NCBI RefSeq assembly: GCF_002234595.1
Contig: NZ_NMUL01000030.1
Coordinates: 186,001-250,000, forward strand
Direction of reading: 5' to 3'
Source: Amycolatopsis vastitatis
Lineage (GTDB): Bacteria; Actinomycetota; Actinomycetes; Mycobacteriales; Pseudonocardiaceae
Length of the DNA: 64,000 nucleotides
The translations under genes were made by a program, and so were the position numbers. Positions 42,923 through 50,666 of the stretch are shown here, one piece after another. Every line of letters starts with the position of its first letter. Within the stretch, counting starts at the first letter, position 1. Below the pieces are notes generated by a model. The model was not told the DNA's origin. It was given only the letters and a program-made list of their open reading frames with translations, and searched no databases.

Positions 42923-43743
42923 ACTGGGCCGCCTTGCTGGACGACCTGCGAACGCAGCGGCGCGCGATCGGGGCGTTCAACGCGATCCTGATCGAGCACG
43001 CCGAAGCCGTCGTGGCCGGCGCGGAGCGCAGCGGGCTCCCGGTGGTCCTGCAGATCTCGCAGAACGCCGTCCGCTACCACGGTTCGCTCGCGCCGTTCGC
43101 ACTCGCCTGCCTGCGGCTCGCCGAGACGGCGACCGCGCCCGTCCTGGTCCACCTCGACCACATCGAGGACGAGGAGCTGATCCGCGAGGGACTCGACCTG
43201 GGCATCACGTCCGTCATGTTCGACGCCGCCGCGTTGCCCTACGCCGAGAACGTGGCCAGGACGAAAGCCGTCGTCGAACGCTGCCACGCGGCGGGTTGCC
43301 GAGTCGAGGCGGAGCTCGGCGAGATCGGCGGAAAGGACGGCGCCCACGCGCCGGGCGTGCGCACGGACCCGGACGAGGCCCGCGAGTTCGTCGCCGCGAC
43401 CGGCGTGGACTCGCTCGCGGTGGCCGTCGGATCGTCGCACGCCATGGCCGACCGCAGCGCGGTGCTCGACGAGGAGCTGATCACCGCGCTCGCGCACAGC
43501 GTTCCCGTGCCGCTCGTGCTGCACGGTTCGTCCGGCGTACCCGACGAGGGACTGCGCGGGGCGGTGACGAGCGGAATCGTCAAGGTCAACATCGGGACGC
43601 GGTTGAACCAGGTGCTCACCGAAGCTGTGCGCTCGACGCTCGGGACGCACACAGCCCTCACCGACCCCCGCCGCTACCTGGCCCCCGGCCGGGACGCGGT
43701 CCGGGACGAGGTGGCCCGGCTGCTCACGTTGCTCGCGAAATGA
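42919..43743 (+). CDS. class II aldolase (tagatose-/fructose-1,6-bisphosphate type, GatY/KbaY-like)
   Basis: A 274-residue zinc aldolase. Zinc ligands and catalytic residues appear in LVHLDHIEDEELI (His/Asp), VEAELGEIGG (Glu), VGSSHAM (His) and PLVLHGSSGVPDE (His). GIVKVNIGTRLNQ is the phosphate-binding loop. Length and loops fit the class IIA tagatose-bisphosphate aldolase subgroup, giving DHAP and glyceraldehyde-3-phosphate as the last step. It is translationally coupled to the PfkB kinase and ends the operon. Its last 70 bp overlap a convergent degraded frame. Confidence 0.9.
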   Translation: MNWAALLDDLRTQRRAIGAFNAILIEHAEAVVAGAERSGLPVVLQISQNAVRYHGSLAPFALACLRLAETATAPVLVHLDHIEDEELIREGLDLGITSVMFDAAALPYAENVARTKAVVERCHAAGCRVEAELGEIGGKDGAHAPGVRTDPDEAREFVAATGVDSLAVAVGSSHAMADRSAVLDEELITALAHSVPVPLVLHGSSGVPDEGLRGAVTSGIVKVNIGTRLNQVLTEAVRSTLGTHTALTDPRRYLAPGRDAVRDEVARLLTLLAK

Positions 43744-44073
43744 GTCCCGACCTCAGCCAGGGCGCGCGCCGGCCCGGTGAAGGCGAGATGCCGCTTGGAC
43801 AGCAGCCAGCCGAGCGCGGTCAGTACCACTGCGGCGGTGAGCAGGCCGTTCCCGATGCCGGAGCCGATCGTCACGAGCAGGAACCCGGCCGGCGCCGGCG
43901 CCCAGCACAAGACCGCGTGCGCGATCGACCGGGCTTGGCTGACCGGCGCCCCTTCGTCCGGGTACAGCAGCCGGAAAAGCCGGCTCTCCCGCGGCGGAGA
44001 GTGCGAGCTTTTCGCCGATCCATTCCCGCACGACCCGCAGAATTGCGTCTACCGCCCGCCCGGTGACATCCAC
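43674..44073 (-). pseudogene. small membrane protein broken by a one-base indel
   Basis: From GTG 44073 the frame reads AVDAILRVVREWIGEKLALS. A second frame then reads ESRLFRLLYPDEGAPVSQAR and two hydrophobic segments (AGFLLVTIGSGIGNGLLTAA, VVLTALGWLLSKRHLAF). Removing one base near 43991-43997 joins them as EKLALSPRESRLFRLLYPDEG, a natural-looking junction. The result is a roughly 130-residue membrane protein whose last residues overlap the aldolase end. No family recognised. It starts 13 bp after the MOSC fusion gene and may have belonged to that operon. Sequencing error or true decay cannot be told apart. Confidence 0.55.
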
Positions 44074-44086
44074 TGGCGGCGGTAGC

Positions 44087-45760
44087 TCAGAGGTCCAGGA
44101 CGACGTCCTCCCGCGGACGGGCGCAGCAGACGAGTGCTTCGCCGGGCGCGGGCGGCTCGAGCGGGTCGGGGTCGTACCGCACGCGGCCGGAAAGCACCGG
44201 GGTCACGCAGGTGTGGCAGACGCCGGTGCGGCACGACCAGCGGGTCGGCACGTCGCACGCCTCGGCGAACTCGAGCAGGCTCGGGTAGCGGTCGTTCCAC
44301 GGCACGGTGAGCCCGCTGCGCGCGAACGTGACCGCGGGCCCGGTGCCCGCGGTGCCGGCCGGGGGATGCGGGGTCTTGCGGACGACGCCGGTGAGGCCCG
44401 GGTTGATCGCGGACACGCCGCCGAACAGTTCACTGTGGACACGCGCCGGGTCGAACCCCAGAGATACCAAGGATTCCCGCATCGCCGTCATGAAGGCGTC
44501 CGGTCCGCACAGGTAGGCGGTGCCGTCGGCGGGAAGGTTCAAGGTGGACAGGGTTTCGCGCGTCAGCCAGCCGTTTTCCGCGGTGTAGCGGATGTACTCG
44601 TGGCCGTGCGGAAGGCTCGCCAGCAGCCGGTGTGCCTCGTCGGCGAAACCGTGCTCGGCGGCGGTCCGGGTGGTGTGCAGCCACCAGACCTCTCGCGAAG
44701 CCCGGTTCGCGGCGAGTGCGTGCAGCATGGCCAAGACCGGCGTCGCGCCGATGCCCGCGGAGATCAGGACCACGGGACGGTCGTCTCTGGTCAGGACGAA
44801 GTCGCCGCGGGGGGCTGCGACGTCCACGACCGCGCCGGCCGCCAGGTGCGTGTGGAGGTAGCTGCTGACCACTCCGTCGCGCTTGACGCTGATGCGGTAC
44901 TCGCGGTCCGACGGCGCCGCCGACAGCGAGTAGCTCCGGACCGGCGCCGGGTCTCCGGCCCCGGGAACGCGCAGGGTGAGGTACTGGCCCGGCTCGGGAC
45001 GGGGGAGCGGCGCGCCGTCCTCGGCGGCCAGGTGGAGGGAGGCCACGGTCGTGCTCTCGGGCACCACCCGGGCGACGCGCAGCGGCCGGAACCCGCTCCA
45101 GCCGCGGGGTGCCGGTTCCTCCGCGGCCAGCAGGTCCCGGAACGACCCTTGCCAGCCGGGGCTGAGCGCCGGGATGTCGACGGCCTTGCGCAGCGCGTCC
45201 CGGTCGCGGCCCGGCAGGTAGAGGAGCGCGTCGACGTCCGCGACGCTCATCGCGTGCCGGCCGGTCCGGGTGCGGACGATCTCGTCGCCGGCCTGGACGT
45301 GGCCTTCGGTGACGACCCGCAGGTAGAAGCCGGGCCGGTGGTGTGCCACCAGCAGGGAGGGCATCCGCGGCTCGCCGAGGCGCATCCCGACGCGGAAGCA
45401 CGTGACGCGCGGCTGGGTGACCTCGAACTCGGCTTCGCCGATCCGGTACCGGTCGCCGATGTGCACCTCGTCGTCGGGCAGGCCGTCGACGGTGAAGTTC
45501 TCACCGAACCGGCCGTCCTCGAGGTCGTCGCGGCCGAGGAACCGCCGCCAGTGCTCGTAGGACTGGCGCTGGTACACGAGCACCGCGCGGTTCTCGCCGC
45601 CGTGGCCGCCGAGGTCGCCCTGGCCGTCGCCGTCGACGTTGAGCCTGCGGACCAGGCGGCGGCCTTCGACCGGGTACTTGAAGATTCCCGTGTGGACGGT
45701 CCGGCCCCGCCAGGGCACGTCCTGGGGCATGCCGACGTTCAGTGACACCAAGCGGGCCAT
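44087..45760 (-). CDS. MOSC domain / FAD-NAD(P)H reductase / [2Fe-2S] ferredoxin fusion protein
   Basis: A 557-residue three-part protein. A YiiM-like MOSC domain (about 1-210) has a conserved Cys in VTQPRVTCFRVGM that may hold the molybdenum cofactor. A ferredoxin-reductase module (about 220-440) shows RSYSLSAAPSD for FAD and LISAGIGATPVLAML plus YLCGPDAFM for NAD(P)H. A plant-type [2Fe-2S] domain (about 465-557) has WSCRTGVCHTCV and a distant CC. Electrons would flow NAD(P)H to FAD to iron-sulphur to the MOSC site. YiiM proteins reduce N-hydroxylated compounds; this would be a self-sufficient version. ATG 45760 follows GGGGGA. Confidence 0.9.
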   Translation of the reverse strand: MARLVSLNVGMPQDVPWRGRTVHTGIFKYPVEGRRLVRRLNVDGDGQGDLGGHGGENRAVLVYQRQSYEHWRRFLGRDDLEDGRFGENFTVDGLPDDEVHIGDRYRIGEAEFEVTQPRVTCFRVGMRLGEPRMPSLLVAHHRPGFYLRVVTEGHVQAGDEIVRTRTGRHAMSVADVDALLYLPGRDRDALRKAVDIPALSPGWQGSFRDLLAAEEPAPRGWSGFRPLRVARVVPESTTVASLHLAAEDGAPLPRPEPGQYLTLRVPGAGDPAPVRSYSLSAAPSDREYRISVKRDGVVSSYLHTHLAAGAVVDVAAPRGDFVLTRDDRPVVLISAGIGATPVLAMLHALAANRASREVWWLHTTRTAAEHGFADEAHRLLASLPHGHEYIRYTAENGWLTRETLSTLNLPADGTAYLCGPDAFMTAMRESLVSLGFDPARVHSELFGGVSAINPGLTGVVRKTPHPPAGTAGTGPAVTFARSGLTVPWNDRYPSLLEFAEACDVPTRWSCRTGVCHTCVTPVLSGRVRYDPDPLEPPAPGEALVCCARPREDVVLDL

Positions 45761-45832
45761 GGTGGTCCCCCCAACTTCGCGCTCGCGCTGGTCGACTTCG
45801 CAAGGAAGGCGTGAGCCCACGACGTGCTGGTT

Positions 45833-46243
45833 CTACCGGGCGGCTCCCGGGGCATCGGTGGCGGCCTTCGGCGCGGCGACGAGCGAGATTACGGCCAGCG
45901 CCGTGTTGACGGCGGAGATCGTCGTGGTCAGCCGGGCCGCCTTGGCGGGCAGTTCGCCGCGGCGGCCCGCGTAGGCGGCTGCGGCGGTGTCGGTGGCGTG
46001 GATCAGCACGGCTTCGCGGAGCAGCCGCCGGTCGGCCGCCGAGCCGTCGCGCAGGCGCAGGAGGTCGAAGCCGAGGACCAGCGTGCGGATCCCGAACATC
46101 CGGGCCGGGTAGACGAACGCCTTGTCGGCACCGAGCTCGCTGCCCAGCTGGGCGGCCATGCGGTGGGCCGCGAACAGGCCGACCGCGCCGTTGAAGATCC
46201 GGATTCCGGCCAGCGTGGTCCGGGCGGCGGTTCCGATGGACAT
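45833..46243 (-). CDS. conserved hypothetical membrane-associated protein
   Basis: A 136-residue protein with an N-terminal amphipathic helix, a FVYPARMFGIRTLVLGFDLL segment, an IHATDTAAAAYAGRRGELP stretch and a C-terminal hydrophobic helix (TISAVNTALAVISLVAAP). The pattern resembles small actinobacterial DUF4267-like proteins of unknown function. It lies 72 bp upstream of the MOSC fusion on the same strand and could be co-transcribed. ATG 46243 is the first good start. Confidence 0.65.
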   Translation of the reverse strand: MSIGTAARTTLAGIRIFNGAVGLFAAHRMAAQLGSELGADKAFVYPARMFGIRTLVLGFDLLRLRDGSAADRRLLREAVLIHATDTAAAAYAGRRGELPAKAARLTTTISAVNTALAVISLVAAPKAATDAPGAAR

Positions 46244-46357
46244 CGTGCTCCTTGCCGGGTCGGTTGCCGCGAATACTACGACGCAAAGGTCGACTCGCGC
46301 GCGTCCGGCCTGCGCGCACCACCCGCCACGATCGTGGTCGGCGGCGGAGGTCGTCGT

Positions 46358-47401
46358 TCATGCCGGGAGGCGGCCGTCGGCCTGGCGGCGGGCTTCGGTC
46401 CGGGCCTCGAGGTCTTCGAACCACCGCTGTCCGCGGGCTCCGCAGTCGTCCCTGATCGAGAACTTGAGATCGGCCGTTCTGGCGTTCAGGTTCTTGACCA
46501 TCGTCAGGCCTTTGCCCACCTCGTCGCTGATCCTCGACCGGGTCAGCGCCAGGCTCGTCGCCGCGGCTGTCATCGCCGACCGGTTCGGCCGCTCCCGGCG
46601 CCCGGTGGCCGGGTTGACTTCCGACCGCACCCGCATGGTGACGGTGGCACGGGCGCGAACGACGATGCCGGCCAGGCCACGCGCCACGTCGCGGCTCATG
46701 TCGTAGTACTGGTAGGCGTTGTCGGCGCAGCCGCGTGACTCGTAGTGCAGCTCGCACAGGCCCGCGAAGTCCAGGTTCAGCCTGGCGGCCTGGAGCTGCT
46801 GCTCGACCGCCGCGGCCATCCGGTCGACGCGGTGGTTGTTGGCCCGGACTTTCCGCAGCGTCTGCTCGGCCTCGGCCGTGGCCGCCTGCACCGCTGCCAG
46901 GGTGACCGGCTTGAGGCGCTCCCCGGGCGGGAACCACCGGTCCCACAACCGGAACGCGATCAGGGCGACCGCGCCGGCGGCACCGCTGCCGCCGAAAAGG
47001 ATCGCCGTCTGCTGGGCGGCGTGCGGGCCGTGGGCGACATTGCCGTTCAGCAGAAGCACCAGCGCGGTGATGTTCGTGGCCAGCAGGAGGATCCCGGCAC
47101 GGGACAGAGCCCGGCGGACCGTCGCCCAGCGCTGACGTGCGGTCGGAGAGCGCCGCCTCCGCCGGCTCCTCGGGCTGCCTCGGGAGACGAGAAGCAGGGC
47201 CACGAGCGGGGCGGCGCCGAAAAAGCACCACCAGGCTGTCCGGTGTTCCGCGAACTGCGCCGGGTCCGCGGCGACGAGGAACGGCACGATGGCCGGGGCG
47301 GTCAGTGCCAGCACCACGGCCGCGGCCGCTCCGCTGACGAACGGAAGCCCGACCGTCAAGGCTACGAACCAGAACCCGCAGCCGAACTTCCGCCGACCCA
47401 C
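46358..47401 (-). CDS. hypothetical membrane protein
   Basis: A 347-residue protein. Four hydrophobic segments (about 8-40, 52-72, 97-118 and 130-150, the third being ILLLATNITALVLLL) precede a soluble, helix-rich C-terminal half (about 170-347) with AEAEQTLRKVRANNHRVDRM and many Arg/Glu residues that could form a coiled coil. DDCGARGQRWFEDLEAR lies near the end. I do not recognise a family. The gene is 6 bp downstream of another unknown gene on the same strand; the two probably form a unit. Confidence 0.65.
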   Translation of the reverse strand: MGRRKFGCGFWFVALTVGLPFVSGAAAAVVLALTAPAIVPFLVAADPAQFAEHRTAWWCFFGAAPLVALLLVSRGSPRSRRRRRSPTARQRWATVRRALSRAGILLLATNITALVLLLNGNVAHGPHAAQQTAILFGGSGAAGAVALIAFRLWDRWFPPGERLKPVTLAAVQAATAEAEQTLRKVRANNHRVDRMAAAVEQQLQAARLNLDFAGLCELHYESRGCADNAYQYYDMSRDVARGLAGIVVRARATVTMRVRSEVNPATGRRERPNRSAMTAAATSLALTRSRISDEVGKGLTMVKNLNARTADLKFSIRDDCGARGQRWFEDLEARTEARRQADGRLPA

Positions 47402-47407
47402 ACTCTC

Positions 47408-47929
47408 CTACTTTCGCCGGCCGTTGCCGCGCCCTTGGGGTTTGCGGTTCCGCGGGCGACCGCCGTCCGGTGCCCCGGATCCGTTGAGCACCTTGTCGAT
47501 GTGGTCACCCAGTCCCGCCCGGCCCGAGGCGGTTTCGGACACCAGGAGCTTGCCGAGCACCTCGACCAGGTTCGCGTGGAGCTGCTGCTCGTCGAACGAG
47601 GTGGCCTGAACGAGGTGCTGCTGCTCCTTGGCGATGCATTCCAGCAGGCCACGTGCGTTGACACCGGCCAGCGCGCCGCTGTTGCGCATTTCCCGCAGCG
47701 CGGCGCCGACGGCGGCCCGGCGGTCGGCGAGGGCGGTCAGCCGCTCACCGCTGTCCGCGTCGATCCGCTTGCTTTCGACCTTGAGCCGGCCCATCTCGGT
47801 GATGCAGGCGGAAACTTCGGCGACGGCCCTGGCCGCCGCACCGAGCGGGTTGAGCGACTCGGCAAGTTGAGAAACCGCGTTCCCGTAGAAGATCCGGCCA
47901 TTCTCGACGGAGACCATTTCTCTGCTCAA
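47408..47929 (-). CDS. hypothetical helical protein
   Basis: A 173-residue, mostly helical, soluble protein. The middle (about 30-110) is rich in Ala, Glu and Arg (KRIDADSGERLTALADRRAA), suggesting a coiled coil. The tail is basic and glycine rich (RPRNRKPQGRGNGRRK) and could bind nucleic acid or membranes. ATG 47929 is used; ATG 47917 is an alternative. It precedes the unknown membrane protein by 6 bp. No domain recognised. Confidence 0.6.
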   Translation of the reverse strand: MSREMVSVENGRIFYGNAVSQLAESLNPLGAAARAVAEVSACITEMGRLKVESKRIDADSGERLTALADRRAAVGAALREMRNSGALAGVNARGLLECIAKEQQHLVQATSFDEQQLHANLVEVLGKLLVSETASGRAGLGDHIDKVLNGSGAPDGGRPRNRKPQGRGNGRRK

Positions 47930-48033
47930 CTAACCAACCTCGCGCCGTGGGCAGTAGGGGAGTGCACAGTAGGTCGACGCGAGGGGGACCGGCGTTACAG
48001 CGAAGATCCCCCGTCTGCCGCCCCGGTCCTTGT

Positions 48034-48051
48034 CTATAACGACCGTCATAG
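48034..48051. promoter_or_regulatory. TATAACG operator, site 1
   Basis: CTATAACGACCGTCATAG, an imperfect 18-bp dyad. It shares TATAACGA-N2-GT-N-ATAG with site 2; the centres are 36 bp apart, placing both on nearly the same helix face. Confidence 0.55.
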
Positions 48052-48069
48052 GGTAGCGTCCGCCCCGGG

Positions 48070-48087
48070 TTATAACGAGTGTTATAG
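48070..48087. promoter_or_regulatory. TATAACG operator, site 2
   Basis: TATAAC-GAGT-GTTATA (48071-48086) is perfect over its 6-bp arms, 13 bp before the tautomerase start. This layout is typical of a TetR- or MarR-type repressor site over a promoter; no such gene is adjacent. Confidence 0.6.
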
Positions 48088-48099
48088 AGGAGCGGTACC

Positions 48100-48540
48100 A
48101 TGCCGATGATCCAGCTGACCGTCCCCGCCGGAGCCCTGACGAGCGAGGGCCGCGAGAGCGTGCAGCGCGAGCTCGCGGCCGTGCTGCTGCGCTGGGAGGG
48201 CGCGCCGGACACGGAGTTCTTCCGCGCGCAGGCGTGGAGCTACCTGCACGAGCTGCCCGCGGGTGTGCAGACCACGGCCGAAGACGACGCGCCGCGGTTC
48301 CGGGTGGACGTGACGGTGCCGCAGGGCGCGGTGTCCGATCGTCGCAAGGCGGGGCTGGTGAAGGAGGCCACGGAAACCGTGCTGAAGGCCGCTGGACTGG
48401 GCGAGGCCGACGCGGTCCGGGTGTGGGTGCTGATCCACGAGCAGCCCGAGGGGACGTGGGGTGCCGGCGGCGGCATCGTTCGCTACGCCGAACTGGTCGC
48501 CCTCGCGAAGCAGGCCCGGGGGACGACGGCCGATGCGTGA
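48100..48540 (+). CDS. tautomerase family protein
   Basis: A 146-residue protein of the tautomerase superfamily with two beta-alpha-beta units. Pro2, which becomes the catalytic N-terminal base after Met removal, is present (MPMIQLTVP). The second half reads RFRVDVTVPQGAVSD, and VRVWVLIHEQPEGTWGAGG carries the loop before the C-terminus. It probably catalyses keto-enol tautomerisation or a related step. First gene of a four-gene operon with two zinc dehydrogenases and a second tautomerase-like protein; its last 8 bp overlap the next gene. Controlled by two TATAACG dyads just upstream. Confidence 0.85.
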   Translation: MPMIQLTVPAGALTSEGRESVQRELAAVLLRWEGAPDTEFFRAQAWSYLHELPAGVQTTAEDDAPRFRVDVTVPQGAVSDRRKAGLVKEATETVLKAAGLGEADAVRVWVLIHEQPEGTWGAGGGIVRYAELVALAKQARGTTADA

Positions 48541-49549
48541 GCTGACCTACGTCGCCCGCCGGACTGTCGAGTGGCGGGAGGCGCCGGATCCCACGCCGGA
48601 GTCCGCTCGGGACGCGATCGTGGCGCCGGTGGCGGCGACCTCGTGCGACGTCGATTCGGCGATCCTGGCCGGGCACGGCCCGATCCCGCCGCCGTTCGCC
48701 CTCGGCCACGAGTGCGTCGCGCGCGTGACCGACGTCGGCGACGCCGTCACGCACGTGGCGCCCGGGGACCTCGTGGTCGTGCCGTGGGCGATCTCCTGCG
48801 GGGAGTGCGCTCGGTGCCGCGCGGGGCTGACGGCGCACTGCGCGTCGGTACCGCACATGGCGATGTTCGGCGCCCCGATCGGCGGGGCCTGGGGCGGGTT
48901 GTTCGCCGACCTGGTGCGCGTCCCGTGGGCCGACGCGATGCTGGTGCCGCTGCCGTCCGGGCTGGACCCGGTGGCGATGGCGGCGGCGAGCGACAACTGG
49001 TCGCTGTCCTGGCGGCTGGTGGCCCCGCACCTGAAGGCCCGGCCGGGGGCGCGGGTGCTGGTGATCGCCCGCGGCAGCATCGGCCTCTACGTCTGCGACA
49101 TCGCCCGCGCGCTGGGGGCGTCCGACGTGCTCTACGTCGACCCGGACCCGGCGCACCGGGCGATCGCCGAGACCTACGGCGCCCGCACGGCCGAGGCGAT
49201 CGAGCCGGTCCATCACGGGTTCGACCTGGCGATCGAGTCCACCGGCCGCGTCGACGAGCTGGCCACGGCGCTGCGATCCCTTGTCCCGGAAGGGATCTGC
49301 GAGAGCGCCGGCAACCACTTCCGGCCCGGCGAGCTGCCGCTGCTGGAGATGTACCTGACCGGGGTGAACCTGCGCATCGCCCGCGACAACGTGCGCACCC
49401 ACCTGCCGGACGCGCTCGACCTCGCGCGGAGCGGCCAGGTGGACCCGCGGCGGGTCGTGTCCGACGTCTTCGACTGGGAACAGCTGCCGGAGGCGTTGCC
49501 GGAGCGGCACCTCAAGCCGGTCTTCGTGCGGGAGCCTGCCGGTGCGTGA
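48533..49549 (+). CDS. zinc-dependent alcohol dehydrogenase (MDR family), first of a pair
   Basis: A 338-residue medium-chain dehydrogenase. Catalytic-zinc region: ATSCDVDSA and FALGHECVARV. The structural zinc motif is CGECARCRAGLTAHC. The cofactor domain starts GARVLVIARGSIGLYVCDIA; the usual GxGxxG is altered to ARGSIG. Length is slightly short for the family. ATG 48533 overlaps the tautomerase stop; the next dehydrogenase overlaps its end by 8 bp. Two similar, distinct enzymes in a row suggest a heteromer or two consecutive alcohol/aldehyde steps. Confidence 0.88.
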   Translation: MRELTYVARRTVEWREAPDPTPESARDAIVAPVAATSCDVDSAILAGHGPIPPPFALGHECVARVTDVGDAVTHVAPGDLVVVPWAISCGECARCRAGLTAHCASVPHMAMFGAPIGGAWGGLFADLVRVPWADAMLVPLPSGLDPVAMAAASDNWSLSWRLVAPHLKARPGARVLVIARGSIGLYVCDIARALGASDVLYVDPDPAHRAIAETYGARTAEAIEPVHHGFDLAIESTGRVDELATALRSLVPEGICESAGNHFRPGELPLLEMYLTGVNLRIARDNVRTHLPDALDLARSGQVDPRRVVSDVFDWEQLPEALPERHLKPVFVREPAGA

Positions 49550-50666
49550 ACTGCGGTTCGAACGCGCCGGCCGGCTGGCCTGGCACGAGCGGGACACCCC
49601 GGCGCTGGAGGAGCCGACGGACGCGATCGTGCGGCCCTTCGTCGCCGCGCGATGTGACGGCGACACCCTGCCCGTCCACCGGCCGGTGTCCCGGGCCCTG
49701 CAGGCGGGGATGGCCCTGGGGCTGGTCGACCGGGTCGTCGGCGGCATCTGCGGGAAGGTCCCGTTCCGCGGCCCGTTCGCCATCGGCCATGAATGCGTCG
49801 CCGAGATCGTCTCGCTCGGCACCGCGGTGACCGGGCTGCGGATCGGGCAGCGCGTGATCGTGCCGTGGGCGGTGTCCTGCGGCACGTGCCCGCCGTGCCG
49901 CCGCGGCCTGACGGCGAAATGCGCCACGACCGCCGGTGGCGGCGTGCTCGCGGCCTACGGGTTCGGGCCCGCGAGCGGACCGTGGGGCGGCATGGTCGCC
50001 GACGCGCTGCGGGTCCCGTTCGCCGGGCACATGCTCGTGCCCGTTCCCCCGGGAATCCCGGTCGGACGGATCGCCGCCGCGAGCGACAACCTCGCCGACG
50101 CCTGGCGCGCGGTCGTCCCGCCGCTGGCCGCCCGGGAAGGCGGCTCGGTGCTCGTCCTCGGCGGCGGGGCCAAGAGCATCGGCCTCTACGCGGCCGGGCT
50201 GGCGGTCGCGCACGGTGCGTCCACTGTGGACTACATCGACGCCGACCCCGGAAGGCGCTCGATCGCCGAGTCGTTCGGCGCGCGGCCGCTGACCCGCGAA
50301 GCCGGTGACTACGACGTGATCGTGGAAGCTACCTCGCGTCCTGCCGGGCTTCGCCGCGCGCTCCGGGCTTCGGCGCCGGGCGGGGTGTGCACCGCGGTCG
50401 GCTACTACCTCGGCACCGGCACCCGCGTGCCGCTGATGCGCGTGTACGCCACCGACGCGACACTGCGGCTCGGCGTCTCCCACAGCCGTGCCGTGCTGCC
50501 CGGCCTGCTGGAGTTCGTGCACCGCACCGGTTTTCCCGCCGAACGCGTCACCACCCTCGACGCGCCGTGGGACGACGCCCCGGCCGCCTATGCGGCCCGG
50601 ACCACCAAGCTCGTCCTCCGCCGAGACCCCCTCACCCGGCCCCACGCCACCACGGAGGAATCATGA
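49542..50666 (+). CDS. zinc-dependent alcohol dehydrogenase (MDR family), second of a pair
   Basis: A 374-residue MDR protein. AARCDGDTLP and FAIGHECVAEI give the catalytic-zinc site, and CGTCPPCRRGLTAKC the structural zinc. The cofactor loop is LVLGGGAKSIGLYAAGLA. It resembles the preceding dehydrogenase (shared MREL start, VPWA-SCG block, WGG and ASDN motifs), so the pair arose by duplication. GTG 49542 overlaps the previous stop and its own stop overlaps the next ATG. Alcohol substrate unknown. Confidence 0.88.
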   Translation: MRELRFERAGRLAWHERDTPALEEPTDAIVRPFVAARCDGDTLPVHRPVSRALQAGMALGLVDRVVGGICGKVPFRGPFAIGHECVAEIVSLGTAVTGLRIGQRVIVPWAVSCGTCPPCRRGLTAKCATTAGGGVLAAYGFGPASGPWGGMVADALRVPFAGHMLVPVPPGIPVGRIAAASDNLADAWRAVVPPLAAREGGSVLVLGGGAKSIGLYAAGLAVAHGASTVDYIDADPGRRSIAESFGARPLTREAGDYDVIVEATSRPAGLRRALRASAPGGVCTAVGYYLGTGTRVPLMRVYATDATLRLGVSHSRAVLPGLLEFVHRTGFPAERVTTLDAPWDDAPAAYAARTTKLVLRRDPLTRPHATTEES

